Shown here in pieces: positions 13,756 to 26,900 of a stretch of 64,000 bases of DNA. The DNA comes from Litomosoides sigmodontis (Eukaryota > Nematoda > Chromadorea > Rhabditida > Onchocercidae), in contig OY718803.1 of the NCBI GenBank assembly GCA_963070105.1, positions 4,880,507-4,944,506 on the forward strand, written 5' to 3'. The position numbers were made by a program, and so were the translations under genes. Each line of letters opens with the position of its first letter. Within the stretch, counting starts at the first letter, position 1. The notes beneath the pieces were generated by a model. It did no database searches. It was not told where the DNA came from and worked only from the letters and a program-made list of their open reading frames with translations.

Positions 13756-16700
13756 CATCAGCAGCTTGAACAACACGTCAGAATAACGCAACCGCAAAGA
13801 GCACCACATCACTTGCAGCAATTACAACAAGGAGCTACTGTAGGCTGCGATAGTCGTAACAGTACCAGAAGCAGTAATAATAACAGCGTTAGCGGTAGTG
13901 GTGGTGGAAGTAGCAGTGGTGGTGGTGGAGGTGGTGGAGGTGGCGGTGGCGGCAGTAGAGGTGTCTGTGGAAACAACAGCGCTAGCCATTCGGACTTTTC
14001 ATCTGACTCGAGTGATAAGGAGATACCCACGACTTCTGCTGCGGTCATAACAACTACTGCTATCGGCTACTCGAACTGTATCATGTACGATCAACATCCA
14101 TCTATCGCTGATTCCTATCCATTAGTTGTTACCACGTCCTCCAACACCAATAACAACGGCAACGGCGGCGTGGCGCTTGGCAACATTGATGATGATATCG
14201 GAAGTCAGCTGAGTTAGTTTCCCTTCATTTTAATTTTATTTCCATTTTATACTCTAATCCGTACTTTCCTACCTTAATATCAACACTAATCACTTCTTAT
14301 AAAATTGATAACCAAATTTTTGATGCATATTTCTATTTCTGTCTGTCTTAACCTCACTTGGTTCTTGTAATTTTCACCTTTTGAATGAGTAAATTTGTGA
14401 AATCTACTTGATATTTCGATTTGAAACCTCTCCCTATTTTTCATAAATAATAGTAATTAGCAAAAACTGTATTCGAAATTCTCGATTTATGTAGAAATTT
14501 TGACATCGTAGCTCTGTAATGGTACGTCTTGCTTAATCTTCAATAGCCTTGTTTTTGTTCCTTTATCATTTGTCATTTGCTACCTAAAAAAAGAGCAAAA
14601 AAAACATCTCCGCTTTAAAAAAATCCGTTTAACATTGGTTGACGTCAGCTTCCTCCGCAATTCTAATTTCACCGCGTTCGATTTCGGCTTCTTCTTTCAC
14701 TTATCAAGCTACCGATCTGAAAAAATGTGTTTTTTTTTTATAAACACTGAACCATTGGATCATTTTCATCTAATTTTCTCTCATTTTTTATTACAATGAA
14801 AAACACAGCAGTGTTTTTAGGATGCTTCAGAACTGATCGTTAGTTAAAATGAGATCGGTGCTAGGAGAAGAGGAAAGAGTGAGTGCTATTTGAAATTAGT
14901 GCTGCTCTGCGCTGACTGAAATAAATTAAAGTGAAATTTCAAGGTATCGTGAATTGAATGAAGCTCTGATTTCCCTAACATGTCAATTCATTATATCTTT
15001 TTGAAGAGAAAGGGAGAGAGGGGGAGAGAGAGAAAGGAAGGGAGAATCATAAAATGCATTGTATGTGAGGACAAATGCACTCAGTTATAACAACTATCTT
15101 ACCATTTCAACCGCCCACTTCTTTTCATTCTGGTCGAGCCAATATTTGCATAATTACTTATTTTCAGTGTTAGGACACCACGTTGCTGAATGGAGAATTT
15201 TACTTCATTCCTAGTTCTATTTTACCTATTCACCGTATTGTAACTTGACAGCACTGAGGACTCCGTCACTTCAGAGTGGTTGAGAATCAATGATACAGGG
15301 AATTAATCGTTCCATCTACCATGTGACTCAGATTTGCCTGAAATTAGCCTGAAAATTTTAACAATTAGGATTGCGACGATTTGTTCAATCAAACAATTCG
15401 GCTAATTCTGAGTAAAGTGAAAGAAAGGGTAGAACTGATAAATCAAATTGAATATTTTAGAAGGTCGTTTAAAGCCCATTAAAAAACACTTCTGAAAAGT
15501 GGTATTTTCTTGGCCAATAAATTTTGGGGAGGCATCTGGTTTCAGGCTTGACTGATTTATGGAACTGTTAATTAGGGTTCCAGATTCACTAACTTCTGTC
15601 TGCAATCAAACCCCTAAATTGTAGTCCGAAATTGCTCTTCTGAATGCATTGCTTGAAAAATGCAATAAATCCTCAATTTTAATGTAATTCAGTTCGTTGT
15701 CATCGCTGTATATCAATTGGAAAGTTTTTTTCAGATTCCGTAACCTGAATCGTTTTGCCACTTTTTGAAATATTTTATTGAAGCATTACTGAGCTATTTC
15801 AATTATTTCATCCTTCCGAATAGCAAGCACCTTTCACACTTTTAGATGTTTTGAAAATCACTTTCAAGAAAAAGACCTACAGGGTCTCATCCCGCCGCAA
15901 ATGCAGTTATTTTGAATATGTCTCCTCTTTGTCTTCTCCTCTTATCAAAATTATCAGTAAGTTAGTTGGAGATGAAATCATAATCTAAAGCAGTCAGTGT
16001 TAGCTGAGAAATCCAACAACAGCTACCGGCAGAGGAATCGCTATTGTTTGAATTAAATAAAAGCCGTATCATTACAATGAATAATTCTCAGGTTCAGAGG
16101 GAAGACGGCAAGAGCAGCACGGATGTCGGCTATGTATCGCATGCTTGCAAGGTATACTCGAAGCTAAAATTCATGAATTTTTTATTTCAAATAATCCAAT
16201 AGTTTGAGAATTTGAAATGACCCATTTCACACGCTCTCATCGATTAAGCTTTCAGCGTAAATCGAACGAAAACAATTCATTTTCAATCCAACTTTTCCGC
16301 TCCTTCATGTATAATAATAACAATATATTCATTTTAAGACATTTGCTAAATGAATAAACCCAAATGTTTAAAATTTGAAACGAACAGAATTTGTTTCAGA
16401 AATACGTGACCCTTTCGTGTTACGTATCAATCCAGACTTGGAATTTCATGCTAGATGTTTGAAGGTTTGCTTAATCGTTGTATCTTACTTAGCTTTTGTA
16501 ATCATTTAAATAAAGTGATCAGAAGTTAGAAGATTAGGGCTTAACTAAGCGGATAAATTGAAGTAGCAATTCTTGAAAATAATGCTTGCTCATCTTGAAC
16601 AACGATGTAACAAAATGTTGAGGAGGAGGAACAGCTTTTATTAGCTAATTGCGTAATACTTAATCTTTTCGAAGGTGCAATATAGCACTTATCATATTTT

Positions 16701-17758
16701 CCGGTCATATCTTATTACTTCTTGCTCTTTATTACCTTTTATTTATGCAAAAATTAGCTTCATGTACAAACCGTTTCAAAACGATACTCAAGTGAAATTT
16801 TGTTAAAAGTAAATATCTTAGTATTTAAAATTGAATGCCAGTTTGCAATTTTGTGGAATTGATGACTTCACTGAATTGATGTGAAGAGAAACGAAATCAT
16901 AAAACTTTAGCAAAATCAAATAAATTCAATAAAAACGAAAGTGATCCACTTTATTTATTTATATTAAAATTGGAAAAATTAATGAAAAATGACATTTCTA
17001 AAATTTTGAAGAATTTTCAAATCTTCTCAGAGAAAGTATGCCAACTAGAAATATTTACTTCCTATTTACCTCTAAATATTTCAAATATCAAGAACTAATG
17101 TCTAATATTACTGATGCGACGATGGTAGCATATACTCGGCTAGCACTATAATAAATCATTGATGGGATGTTGCGTGTTCAATTTTAATTCTTCCCTCAAG
17201 CGCCCTTGATTCCATGAGACCTGTCCTGCCCGTTGACCAGCCATTAACTAGTAATTTTCCGCTTCACCTGTATTCCAGTACTGTCTGCCAATAATTCTCA
17301 TACAAATACATATTAATTCGATTCAATTTTATAAATCATAAATTCTTCTAAATGAAAATCTCTGTTGTCTGGAAAGAGTAAAAAATGAATGTGATTTCAG
17401 CTAAAAATAATGGATGAAATGAAATCTACGAGAGTGCCAAATTATCATTAAAGAGATTAATTGTAAATTTGGCAAAAGTTGTTATAAGCTGCAAACATTT
17501 CTTCCAATAAATTCTTGAAAGATAGACCTAAACTCCTTCTATGAATAACTTCAATTGAAAAAAGAAAAACTTATTCCTATTTGTTGAGAAACAATTTACA
17601 AGAAGCTTACCATACTGGGAATTACCGTAATCCGTAGAGAAGATACATTTGTGATATGTTCTTCCTAAAGCATTGAAGTCAGTACGGAGAAAAGAGATAA
17701 ACAGGTTTTTAAAAAGTGAGAAAAGAGGAAGTTTGTTGAAAGGAGTAAACTATTGGTC

Positions 17759-17806
<48 letters not shown>

Positions 17807-20800
17807 AAATTATTAAATTATCAGGAAGATTGATGAGCGTCACTTCCTCTAATTCTAGTTTTAATGCTCATAAACAAAAAAAAATCATTGAGGAAGCATA
17901 ACTTCGGAGATTTAAAACTTTTTTACTTCTTGAAGAGAGAATTTTCGAGTCGGAATAAACAAAATAGTGAAATGAATAAAGCAGTAGAAATTAGTTAAGT
18001 ATTTGTTTATGCATATGTGCTCCTGTCGAGTCGTATGAATTACTTATTTGGAATTTAAAATCAGACCGTTTAATTTCATTAGAGTTAAAGTTTTGGCTTT
18101 TTAGTTTATTTTGAACTTGTAATTATAAAATATGTTATTATTTTAGTAGTAAATCTTGTGATTCATTGTGGCAAGTAATTCACTTAATGAATGAATTAAA
18201 TAATGAAAGTGTTATAGTGTGAGGAGTGCGAGTGCTACTTGGATGAAACCTGTACAGCATATATTCGGGACAATAAACCGTACTGCAAGGAGGATTACAT
18301 CAGGTTAGTAGCCTTTGAAATTTCTCTTTTTTCATTAATTGAAATCGTTTTTTTACTTAAAATTATCCAAACTTATCCATCCGTCTCTTTCCATCAACTA
18401 ACTCAATCATCCAAAACTGTCCCGCCTCTTTTTCCACTTAAGGAACAGTATGAAATTGGTTCCGAGTTGGCGCAACTGATAGGCTTCACTCATTAGGTTT
18501 ATGAGAAACAAGCTTTTTTTGGTCCCTCCTATTTGACATTTAACCTGTAATTAAAAAAAGGAGTCAAGGAGAGGGCCACTGATGAAGTAGGCAGAACACT
18601 GAGCAGTCTATTATTGTATCGGTAGAAGTGTGCAATTGGAACAGATGAGCACTTGTAAATGCCACTTAACAATTCTTTCTATTCTACTGCAATGGCGTAC
18701 TTCCAACGCCATATTGTTTCTCCACATCTTTCCTTCATCTTTCTTGCAATGTATCACGTGCGCCACGTATCAAGCAAACTTTAGTGGAAGATGTAAGCTT
18801 TTCACGTTCCTCTCCTTGCAGCACCTCTTTCCTCTACCAAAATAAAATATAAAAGATGAATTGAAAATAAATTTTTTATTGCTTCTCAACGAAAAAAAGA
18901 AGCGGCACTTTTATCAATTTGTTGAAACTTCGCATTTTGTACAAGAATAATATCGCTGAGTGAAATCTGTAGTTTCTGTGATTCCATCCAATCCAACAGG
19001 ACGAGTAATTATCTTAATGTGCACATATCGAGTATATCCCCTCTCTACAAGGCGCTTGTGTCCTCTACTTTAATCTGCTACTAATCACTATTCGGTGCTG
19101 CTCTCGAACGCTTGGAAGAAACTAATCGGTTTAATGTCTTCCTCCCAGCTCCATTCATCTCGCATTATCTTCAAACTAATCTTTATTTTCACCCTTCCTA
19201 TATAAATTATAACTCTTTTCTTGTTTTCTTCTGTCAAAAATTTCATTTTTTAATGTTTGCAATGAAAAGCGCCATCGATTGCACCTAAACATTCCTCTGA
19301 AACAATAAACTTTGCTTCCTGCAACGAAAAAATTCCTGCTACTGCTTTTTTGCCGATAAAATAAACAGGTGGCTTCATTGATTTCATCGTTACGCGCAAA
19401 GCATAGACGAACTTCAGGACTTTATTTTAATTAATTGATATGTGTATCACATGAACAGTCCATGCAGTCAGGAAGATTGGACAATGAGTTGCTTACTTCC
19501 ATGGATCGTAGCTATTTGCATTTAACTTTGCTGTTATTACTGTCACCAAGAAAACAGTGCAGAGAAGCTTCAATCTATGAGTTCACAATCAAACGACCAT
19601 GTTGAAATCTTTCACTGCTCCTATTTAATAATTCAACATGTCAGCTGTATAAATTGTTGAGCTATCAAACTCATAGCATGCTTAGATGCTAAGCCATGGG
19701 GTAATTAATAAGATTTTCTGCTTCCTCTTATCAACCATCTCCAATGATAATCATTTTTGACAGCTCGTGAAGAGCAAATCCACAACAATCTCCGATACCA
19801 TACCACACACTTGTCAACAACAATCATCTATTTATTGCATTTCGAGCGAATTACATGAGTGAATAGAGAGGGGGATGTCTTGTTCCTTCCAATTTAATAA
19901 ATCAAACGAAGGGACAAATCATCGTCGTTTTAGCTCATTTCAAATTCTGCCTCACATACCGCAGAAAGGAGGCTAAGCAATACGTCCGTAGCAACCTCAT
20001 CGCTGCATTACTGTGAGCGTGAAATGTCGGCTTAGTGTCTCTAAAGCTAAATTGCTGATCGTTAAACAATCATCAATGATCCATGTATTTGGATAGCTAC
20101 ACAAAAGGTAATTACTGTGTGAAACAATTAATAGTGAACGTAATTAAAGTAACTGCGTCGTCCAGTGCAGAGCACATCAATCGTCCTCGTCATCCTTAAT
20201 ACACCGATTGTGCAAACAACACCACTTTCGACGTGCCCCAACATCCTCCTATTACGTAAGGGCTAAAGGTTGCGGTATTTGTTTTTATGTGCAAAGGTGT
20301 TGCTTGTTATGTTAAGTTGATTGACGTCCTTTATTGGACAACACTTTGACGGTCAATTTCTCTCCCATCATCGGCTCAATAGCTTCAGCTAATTATCCTC
20401 CAGGTGTGTTTTGGGTTTGGTGAATCACCGAAAACAATGACATCATATTGAAATTTCTTCCACACATACTATTTCTTTCCAAAACGCAACAAGGAAATTT
20501 TAAATGCAATCAATCATTTGAATATTAATTCACATTCACAAACATTACAATGTGAGGATGGTTTTCAGAAGGTACTTTAGACAACTTGGTCACTGTATGA
20601 TATGAGTACAAGAAATACTTCCAACTGTTCACTCCGCGCTCACTCCCTCACTTCCACGGTCCTCCCTCACTTTTTTTCAATGATCAATTGAAGAAGAGTA
20701 CAGTATTATTGGTTTAGAATCCACGGATCCAGGAGAACGGCGAAGAGAATTGATGAGCGGTCACTAAGAGAGAATCACATCAACTCTCCCACGATTTTGT

Positions 20801-20931
20801 ATGCTCACGTTTCGCATTGAAAATTGCTATTTAGCATTATTTTAAGCGCTTAAAAGGATAGGAAGCTTTCTCGTCATGGCAATTTTCGAAATCAAATTTA
20901 TGCAATTCCTCGTTGTTCTATTACTCACACA

Positions 20932-20990
<59 letters not shown>

Positions 20991-23900
20991 GCATATCACT
21001 TTATTTCGGTCATTTTTCACAAATTTGCAGTGGAAATAAAGGAATGCGCATTCTGCAAGTAGCATTTCCAGTGGCTCGTTGTTGGAAAGATAAATGAAAA
21101 CAGCGATGTGAAACAAATTTCCACTTTACATAAACTAAAAATAATTTAACTTATTCCTTCCGATCACTTTTTTTAAAATAACATTTCAGTAATGGTCAGT
21201 GATGATTTGCAGTATTTACTTTAATGCTTTGAAGAAATTGTCTTTGTAGTAAAATGATATCGAAGGGAAGGAATACGCCGTGTCGTCTACTATTCCTATT
21301 TCCATTTCTCATAAGCCCAACAATCCTAACCAACGAATCCAATCCTTCTTCAAATTATTATGCAAAAAGGCAGAATCATCGAACAGTATTACCTTTGACT
21401 GATCGTTCGTTCGTTCGTTCCTTCCTTCCTTCCTTCATCCTTTCACTACTCATTCATTCATTCGTTCATTCATTCATTCATTCAATTGGAATAATATGTT
21501 AGAAAAAGAAAAGCCGCCTTGCATCTTCTTTCGCTACTTTTTTTCTTCCTTTTTTTGCTGAGCCTTTTTTTCCACCAATCCACCACCATAAAGCGAATAA
21601 CAGAAGCAAAACCTATGCACATGCCGTGAGAATTTTATTCATATTCTTTTATGGTAGTAGTAGAGGAGAGGAAGGTAGCCTGAGCTACCGAAAATGCTAC
21701 CTTTACTTTATTATTGTGACAGCGCAAGCTCACTTCTTCCTGCTTAACGGATGTTTCGGGGCGCGCTTTCTCTGTTTTCCTCACATCCTCAATTTCCTCT
21801 GAAAAAGGAAAGCATTTCGACGAACATTTAAGAAGTGATGAGACGTCGCAAAATACTGAAAGCATCGGCAAGTACTTTAGGTTTGAATTTGTGTTGCGCT
21901 TTCAAACTATTATTCCTTGTGAGTGACTTTCAACTCCTTCTTAATACTGAGATTTCGAGGAATAGGTCGGTCACATAACAGAAGAATGTCATGCAAAACA
22001 CGGAAACATCTGGAAGTCCGATCGTAGATCACTTCCCGACCGGCGAAGAAATGATAGGAAAAGGCGACTTTCGCCGACGCACGCAACATGCTGAATCAAG
22101 AAAGAGAATATCACAGGAAGTCCATATCGATACACTTAGCGACTTTCCGGAAATATCGCAGAAAATCAAACAGCTAGAAGAGATCCGAGGGACAGTGACG
22201 TCAACACTGTTTGTCAACTTTTGTAACTGAAATATCGTTGTAATAGCTTCTAGTCGGAGAAAAGAAGCTTCCGAAGGAAATTTTTATCTTTTGATGAAAT
22301 TAAGAAGAGAAGCGAAAGTAGAAGAAATTCTCCTCTTTCCATTCCCTCAAATTAACTAATGAAATTCTCCTCGGATATCACGGATGAGTTAATATCCTCC
22401 ACAGAAGAGAGTAACTCGAGCAGCTTGCCTGTCCCTTAAGTGGTCGCAACGCTTATAAAACAAACATTTCTCCTTCAACACAAATAAACCTTCTCCTGTA
22501 ATCGATATCTTTTCACTTCTTCTTCCTCTTCCACTTAATTTCCATTTTAATTTTCATATCCGAAGAAAGGAGAAATAGTTGCTTTATTTAACAAAAAAAT
22601 TCGTCGCTTCAAAAAATGGCGATATCTTTAAAGAAGAAAAGTTACATTGCATGAATTTCTCTCATTTTCTCGCAAATAGTTCATCATCGATGCCACTACA
22701 TTTATCACTTCAAAAGTTCCATTAGGAATAAATAGCTTAAATATTAATTGTAAGTGTGGTGTGGAAATATTGAAAACGCTAAATTTGAAATTCTATTTCT
22801 CATCACAAATTCCATAACCATTCCAAATGTGAACGTTAAAGGATAACGGATGCGAAGAAATGCATTCGTTGCAAAGAATACATTTCAAAAAGCGATATGG
22901 CAATGAAAGTACGAGCATTAACTTACCACGCGGCATGCTTCTCATGTTCAAATTGCGAAAAGAAGCTAGCGGTTGGTGAAGAGTTCGTTTTACGTGAACA
23001 AGAAGATGACGTATTGTGTCGAAGTGATTGTGAAGCGAGTAACATTGAGGTAGGAATACATATCCTTGAATAGCTAGTTGCTGTGGGATGAGATAATTAC
23101 AGCGCAGGTCTAGCCGCACATTTCTCTCCTCTATTGTAATTTTCCATGAATTATCGTGCAGCAACCGTCCTCGATCAAAACCGATATCTATGGACGAGAG
23201 GATGAAGATGGTTGGGACGGTTCCACTTTGACAAGCTTAGATAATCAAATGTCAAGTACACCGCCACTCTCGCTTCGAAGTCCTAAATCAGATGAGGTTT
23301 GCTGAAAACCTTTTTTTTCAGCATTTCAGGATTTATGAAATGATTTTGAAAAATGAAAAATAATTGCTTTCAGGTTGAAAAGTTCGTTTTCTGTGTTTAT
23401 TGCATGGTATCGATAGCCTGAAATGAATGAATCACATAATAAGATAAAGTACTATTAACTGATTTAACTGATCGATAAGCGGTTGTAGATAAGCTTAGAA
23501 TCTTGGAGATGATACCCTTGATCTGTTAATTTGATAATTAAAATTTTCAAATAGTACCACGACAATTATTGTGAATTTCAGATTATAACCACTTTTAACA
23601 ATTCGAAATCACAAATTAAAAAGAACAAGAAAGATAAGCAAGTAATGTTTTCATTGTTATGTGCAGGAGAAATAAGTAAACTGAGAACTTTTTAAAACTC
23701 ATAAATTTATTGCGTTCAGTTTCCTTTTCAATCGATATTCTCAAATTTCGAAAATTTCATCGAACACATCTCATCTGACTTTTGATCGTTTCAGTCGACT
23801 AGAGTTCGGACAGTGCTTAATGAGAAGCAGCTGATGACGCTCAAGGCATGCTATGCTGCCAACGCTCGGCCGGATGCTATGATGAAAGAACACCTCGTTG

Positions 23901-26900
23901 AAATGACCGGTACTTAATCCTTTTTTACTTTCCAATATTACCGCTAATTTGAAGTTAAATTTTATCACCTCCGACAGGACGGCATGTGTCTGAGAGGAGG
24001 CGAAAGAAGGCCTACGGCTAAACAACAAGAGTGACAGTTTTAAGAAGGGTATGCTAAATATCACATCCCACTCATTTTAATTTAAACTTCAATCAAGTTT
24101 TCGCAAACTTCAACATCTTTGTAAAATGTTTATAATAGTATCTTTTTAGGTTTAAGTCCACGTGTGATACGTGTATGGTTTCAAAACAAACGCTGCAAAG
24201 ACAAGAAGCGACAAATCGCCATGAAGCACCTGCAGCAGAAAGCGGAAACAGTTAGTTTTTAAAATTTGTCTTACTTCGTGATATTGTTGAGTATCTTCGT
24301 TGAGTATCTTCCTAAACTCATGCTTCAGTCTCGGTTTCTCTAATTACTCTTTTTCTCCGGTCAATCTCCTGTTGTCCATTAATGCTTCCATAGCACCGTA
24401 AAGTTCGATATATGGAAAATCGGTCTTTAACATTTCAACTTACACCAATTTTTCCTTATTAAACTTTAGTCGTTTAAGAGCGCTGCCAAAATAAAACATC
24501 AATCGAATCAATGAATACTTCTTATTTTGAGTTTCGCATAATTCAATCAGGCAGTAATCAATTACCGAATGTCTACTGCTACCGTACGCCGGGCGAGGCG
24601 AAACCGCTTTTATTACATCTCTATATGTCACATTTTATTTATGCTCCATGCGTAATTAATTAAATTCCGATGAATTTTGAACAGCCAATCACTTATGCAC
24701 TGATAATTTATAGAGGCACAGATACAGTGGTCCACTTAATCGCAATTTGCTTGCGAATCTTTTGAATAATTTTAAAGGAATGAATTTAGTTTACCTATCA
24801 AATATCCTTGCAAAATTCAATAATAAATGCTACAGGGTTGGATGCATTTGAAATAGGGTTAGTTAATTTTTAAGTTAGATTTAATTTGAAGATAAATTGC
24901 AAGGGAAGCGTTGCATATGCAAGAGATTTCCATAAGTTACTAACTTTCTTCTCTTCAAATCACTTCCCATAATTACCACTGCATAGAAATGACATTACAT
25001 TACATGAATGGTTGATAATGGTATTTACGATGAGAGGCAGTGTGTCCAATTACAATAGATGATTATGCAAATAGAACTGCTGCAGCTCACTCATTAACAC
25101 TTCTTTTCACCCACACTTATCTAATCCATCCGATCTGGTGACACTAAGGCAGTTCTTCAAATTAAAAAACGAAGCCATTCAAGGAGTGCGGAGAAATCCA
25201 AGAAAAACTTTCCATAAATTCATAAATTATCCAAAAGCAGGAATGGTACACCATTCGCTCTCTCTCTCTCTCTCCCTCCCTCCCCCTCTCTCTCTCTCTC
25301 TCTGGGTATGTGCAAGATGATCGCTACCTGGGCAACATTCTATGCTTAACAATCAGTTGCTTCTTGTCGCATGTGAGAGTCTACTTATGCAGTGTAAAAG
25401 AGATGAAAATGAGAAGTGAAATTTCAACTGTTCGGGTAACTTACAGCAAAACTGACTGACTATCTTCACCTTCTCTGTCATTCCTTAAATTAAAGCAATT
25501 TAATTATTTTCACAGTTAAATTGCTGAGTGGTAATAAAACAGCATGTGAAGAAGAAGACATATGTGACCGTACGTACCAATTGGAGATCTTATCACAATA
25601 AACCATAGAGGTCATTTGACAACATCAACAACAAATTTCACAACTTATCAACCACTGCTTGCTGTGAAAATATTCCTTGCGGCATTGACCTCATGGGAAC
25701 CTTTCCAGCTACAATCGCAATTCCCATCGAGTCGTCCTTAATGAAATGGATCAGTAAAAGAAGTTGAGAAAAGTGTCAATAGAATGAATTCAAATTAGCG
25801 GATTTCAGACTTAAATTTCAACAAAGGAAGTGTTTTAGTGAGAGAGACAGTTGGAAGATTAAAAGTATGAGCACTTGTTCGAAATTCAATAGATCAGTGT
25901 GGAAAACGTGAGGCGTTGGAGAGTAATCTGAGTGAAACATATGTTTCTGGAACAGTTTATGAGCAAATAATACAGTTCTTAATCGTCTCGCTGTGGTACT
26001 TAAGCGTCTGGCCATATGGTCACTTTTTTCTATCTCTCTTAAATAAACAAATAATGGATTGGATATTGCGAAATGCGGGAAAAATGGTTCTTGTTTGGGA
26101 GCAAAAACGTGACTTGGTTTGAGACTACACTTTTTAGTCACAAAAATTAATTTACTGAATGATAATTGACCTGGCCAGAGGTCAGCAGTACAACAAATAA
26201 ACCTGTTAGTTTAATTAATGAAATGAGCGCATCTGAGTTTGATGCTGCACCTGCAACAGTTCTGACTGGAAATTGCTGCAATTAAAGATGTTAATTATAG
26301 GCTTGTTTTAAGTAGCATATTTGTTGATTTCAGGATGGCTTTGTAGTTCTGTCGCTTTCTTTTTTAAACGAACATGGTAGCAGGAAATAGGCGGAGCAAT
26401 TGAATAAGACTTACTTCGATAGTGTTAATTTTGCTTTTGAATAAAAAGAAATGAAAGATTTGCATATAAGTTGCAATCTGCGCTCTCTTCCATCTCAGAA
26501 AAACTAGGAGGACCTCTGAGTGAAAGAAGAAGATTTCATTTAATTCCACTAATGTATTAGGGAGAAATGTTAGCAAGAAATATCAAGCATGAATGATTTC
26601 TGTTTTGTTTCTGATACAGTATGTTTTTCCGCAGTTGAAGTGCTGTTGAAGACTCTCCTAAATTGTTCCTTTCGAGGAGTGGAAGAAGAGGGGTCCAAAG
26701 GGAATGGCTATGTGTGGACGCAACTTGCAAAGGGCCATTTTTTGAGGTCACAGCGCGCAAAATCTACAATTCTAATAGTTCCACTAAACTTCTCTTTTCA
26801 TGATATTTGACAAACGTCTTAGCTCATGTAAGTATCCTTCAGGCTGATCTCATTTCCGTACATACTTCATAAAACATTGCCTATTACCTAACAAGCATGT

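Noticed and set aside
13809..14048. Minus-strand poly-proline/leucine frame
   Set aside because: Reverse complement of the Gly/Ser-coding Islet exon 1.
20876..21116. Open frames containing long His-Thr or Val-Cys repeats
   Set aside because: Products of the (AC)28 microsatellite in an Islet intron.
21404..21484. Regularly repeated short units, considered as a CRISPR-like array
   Set aside because: Units are four bases with no spacers; a simple tetranucleotide microsatellite.
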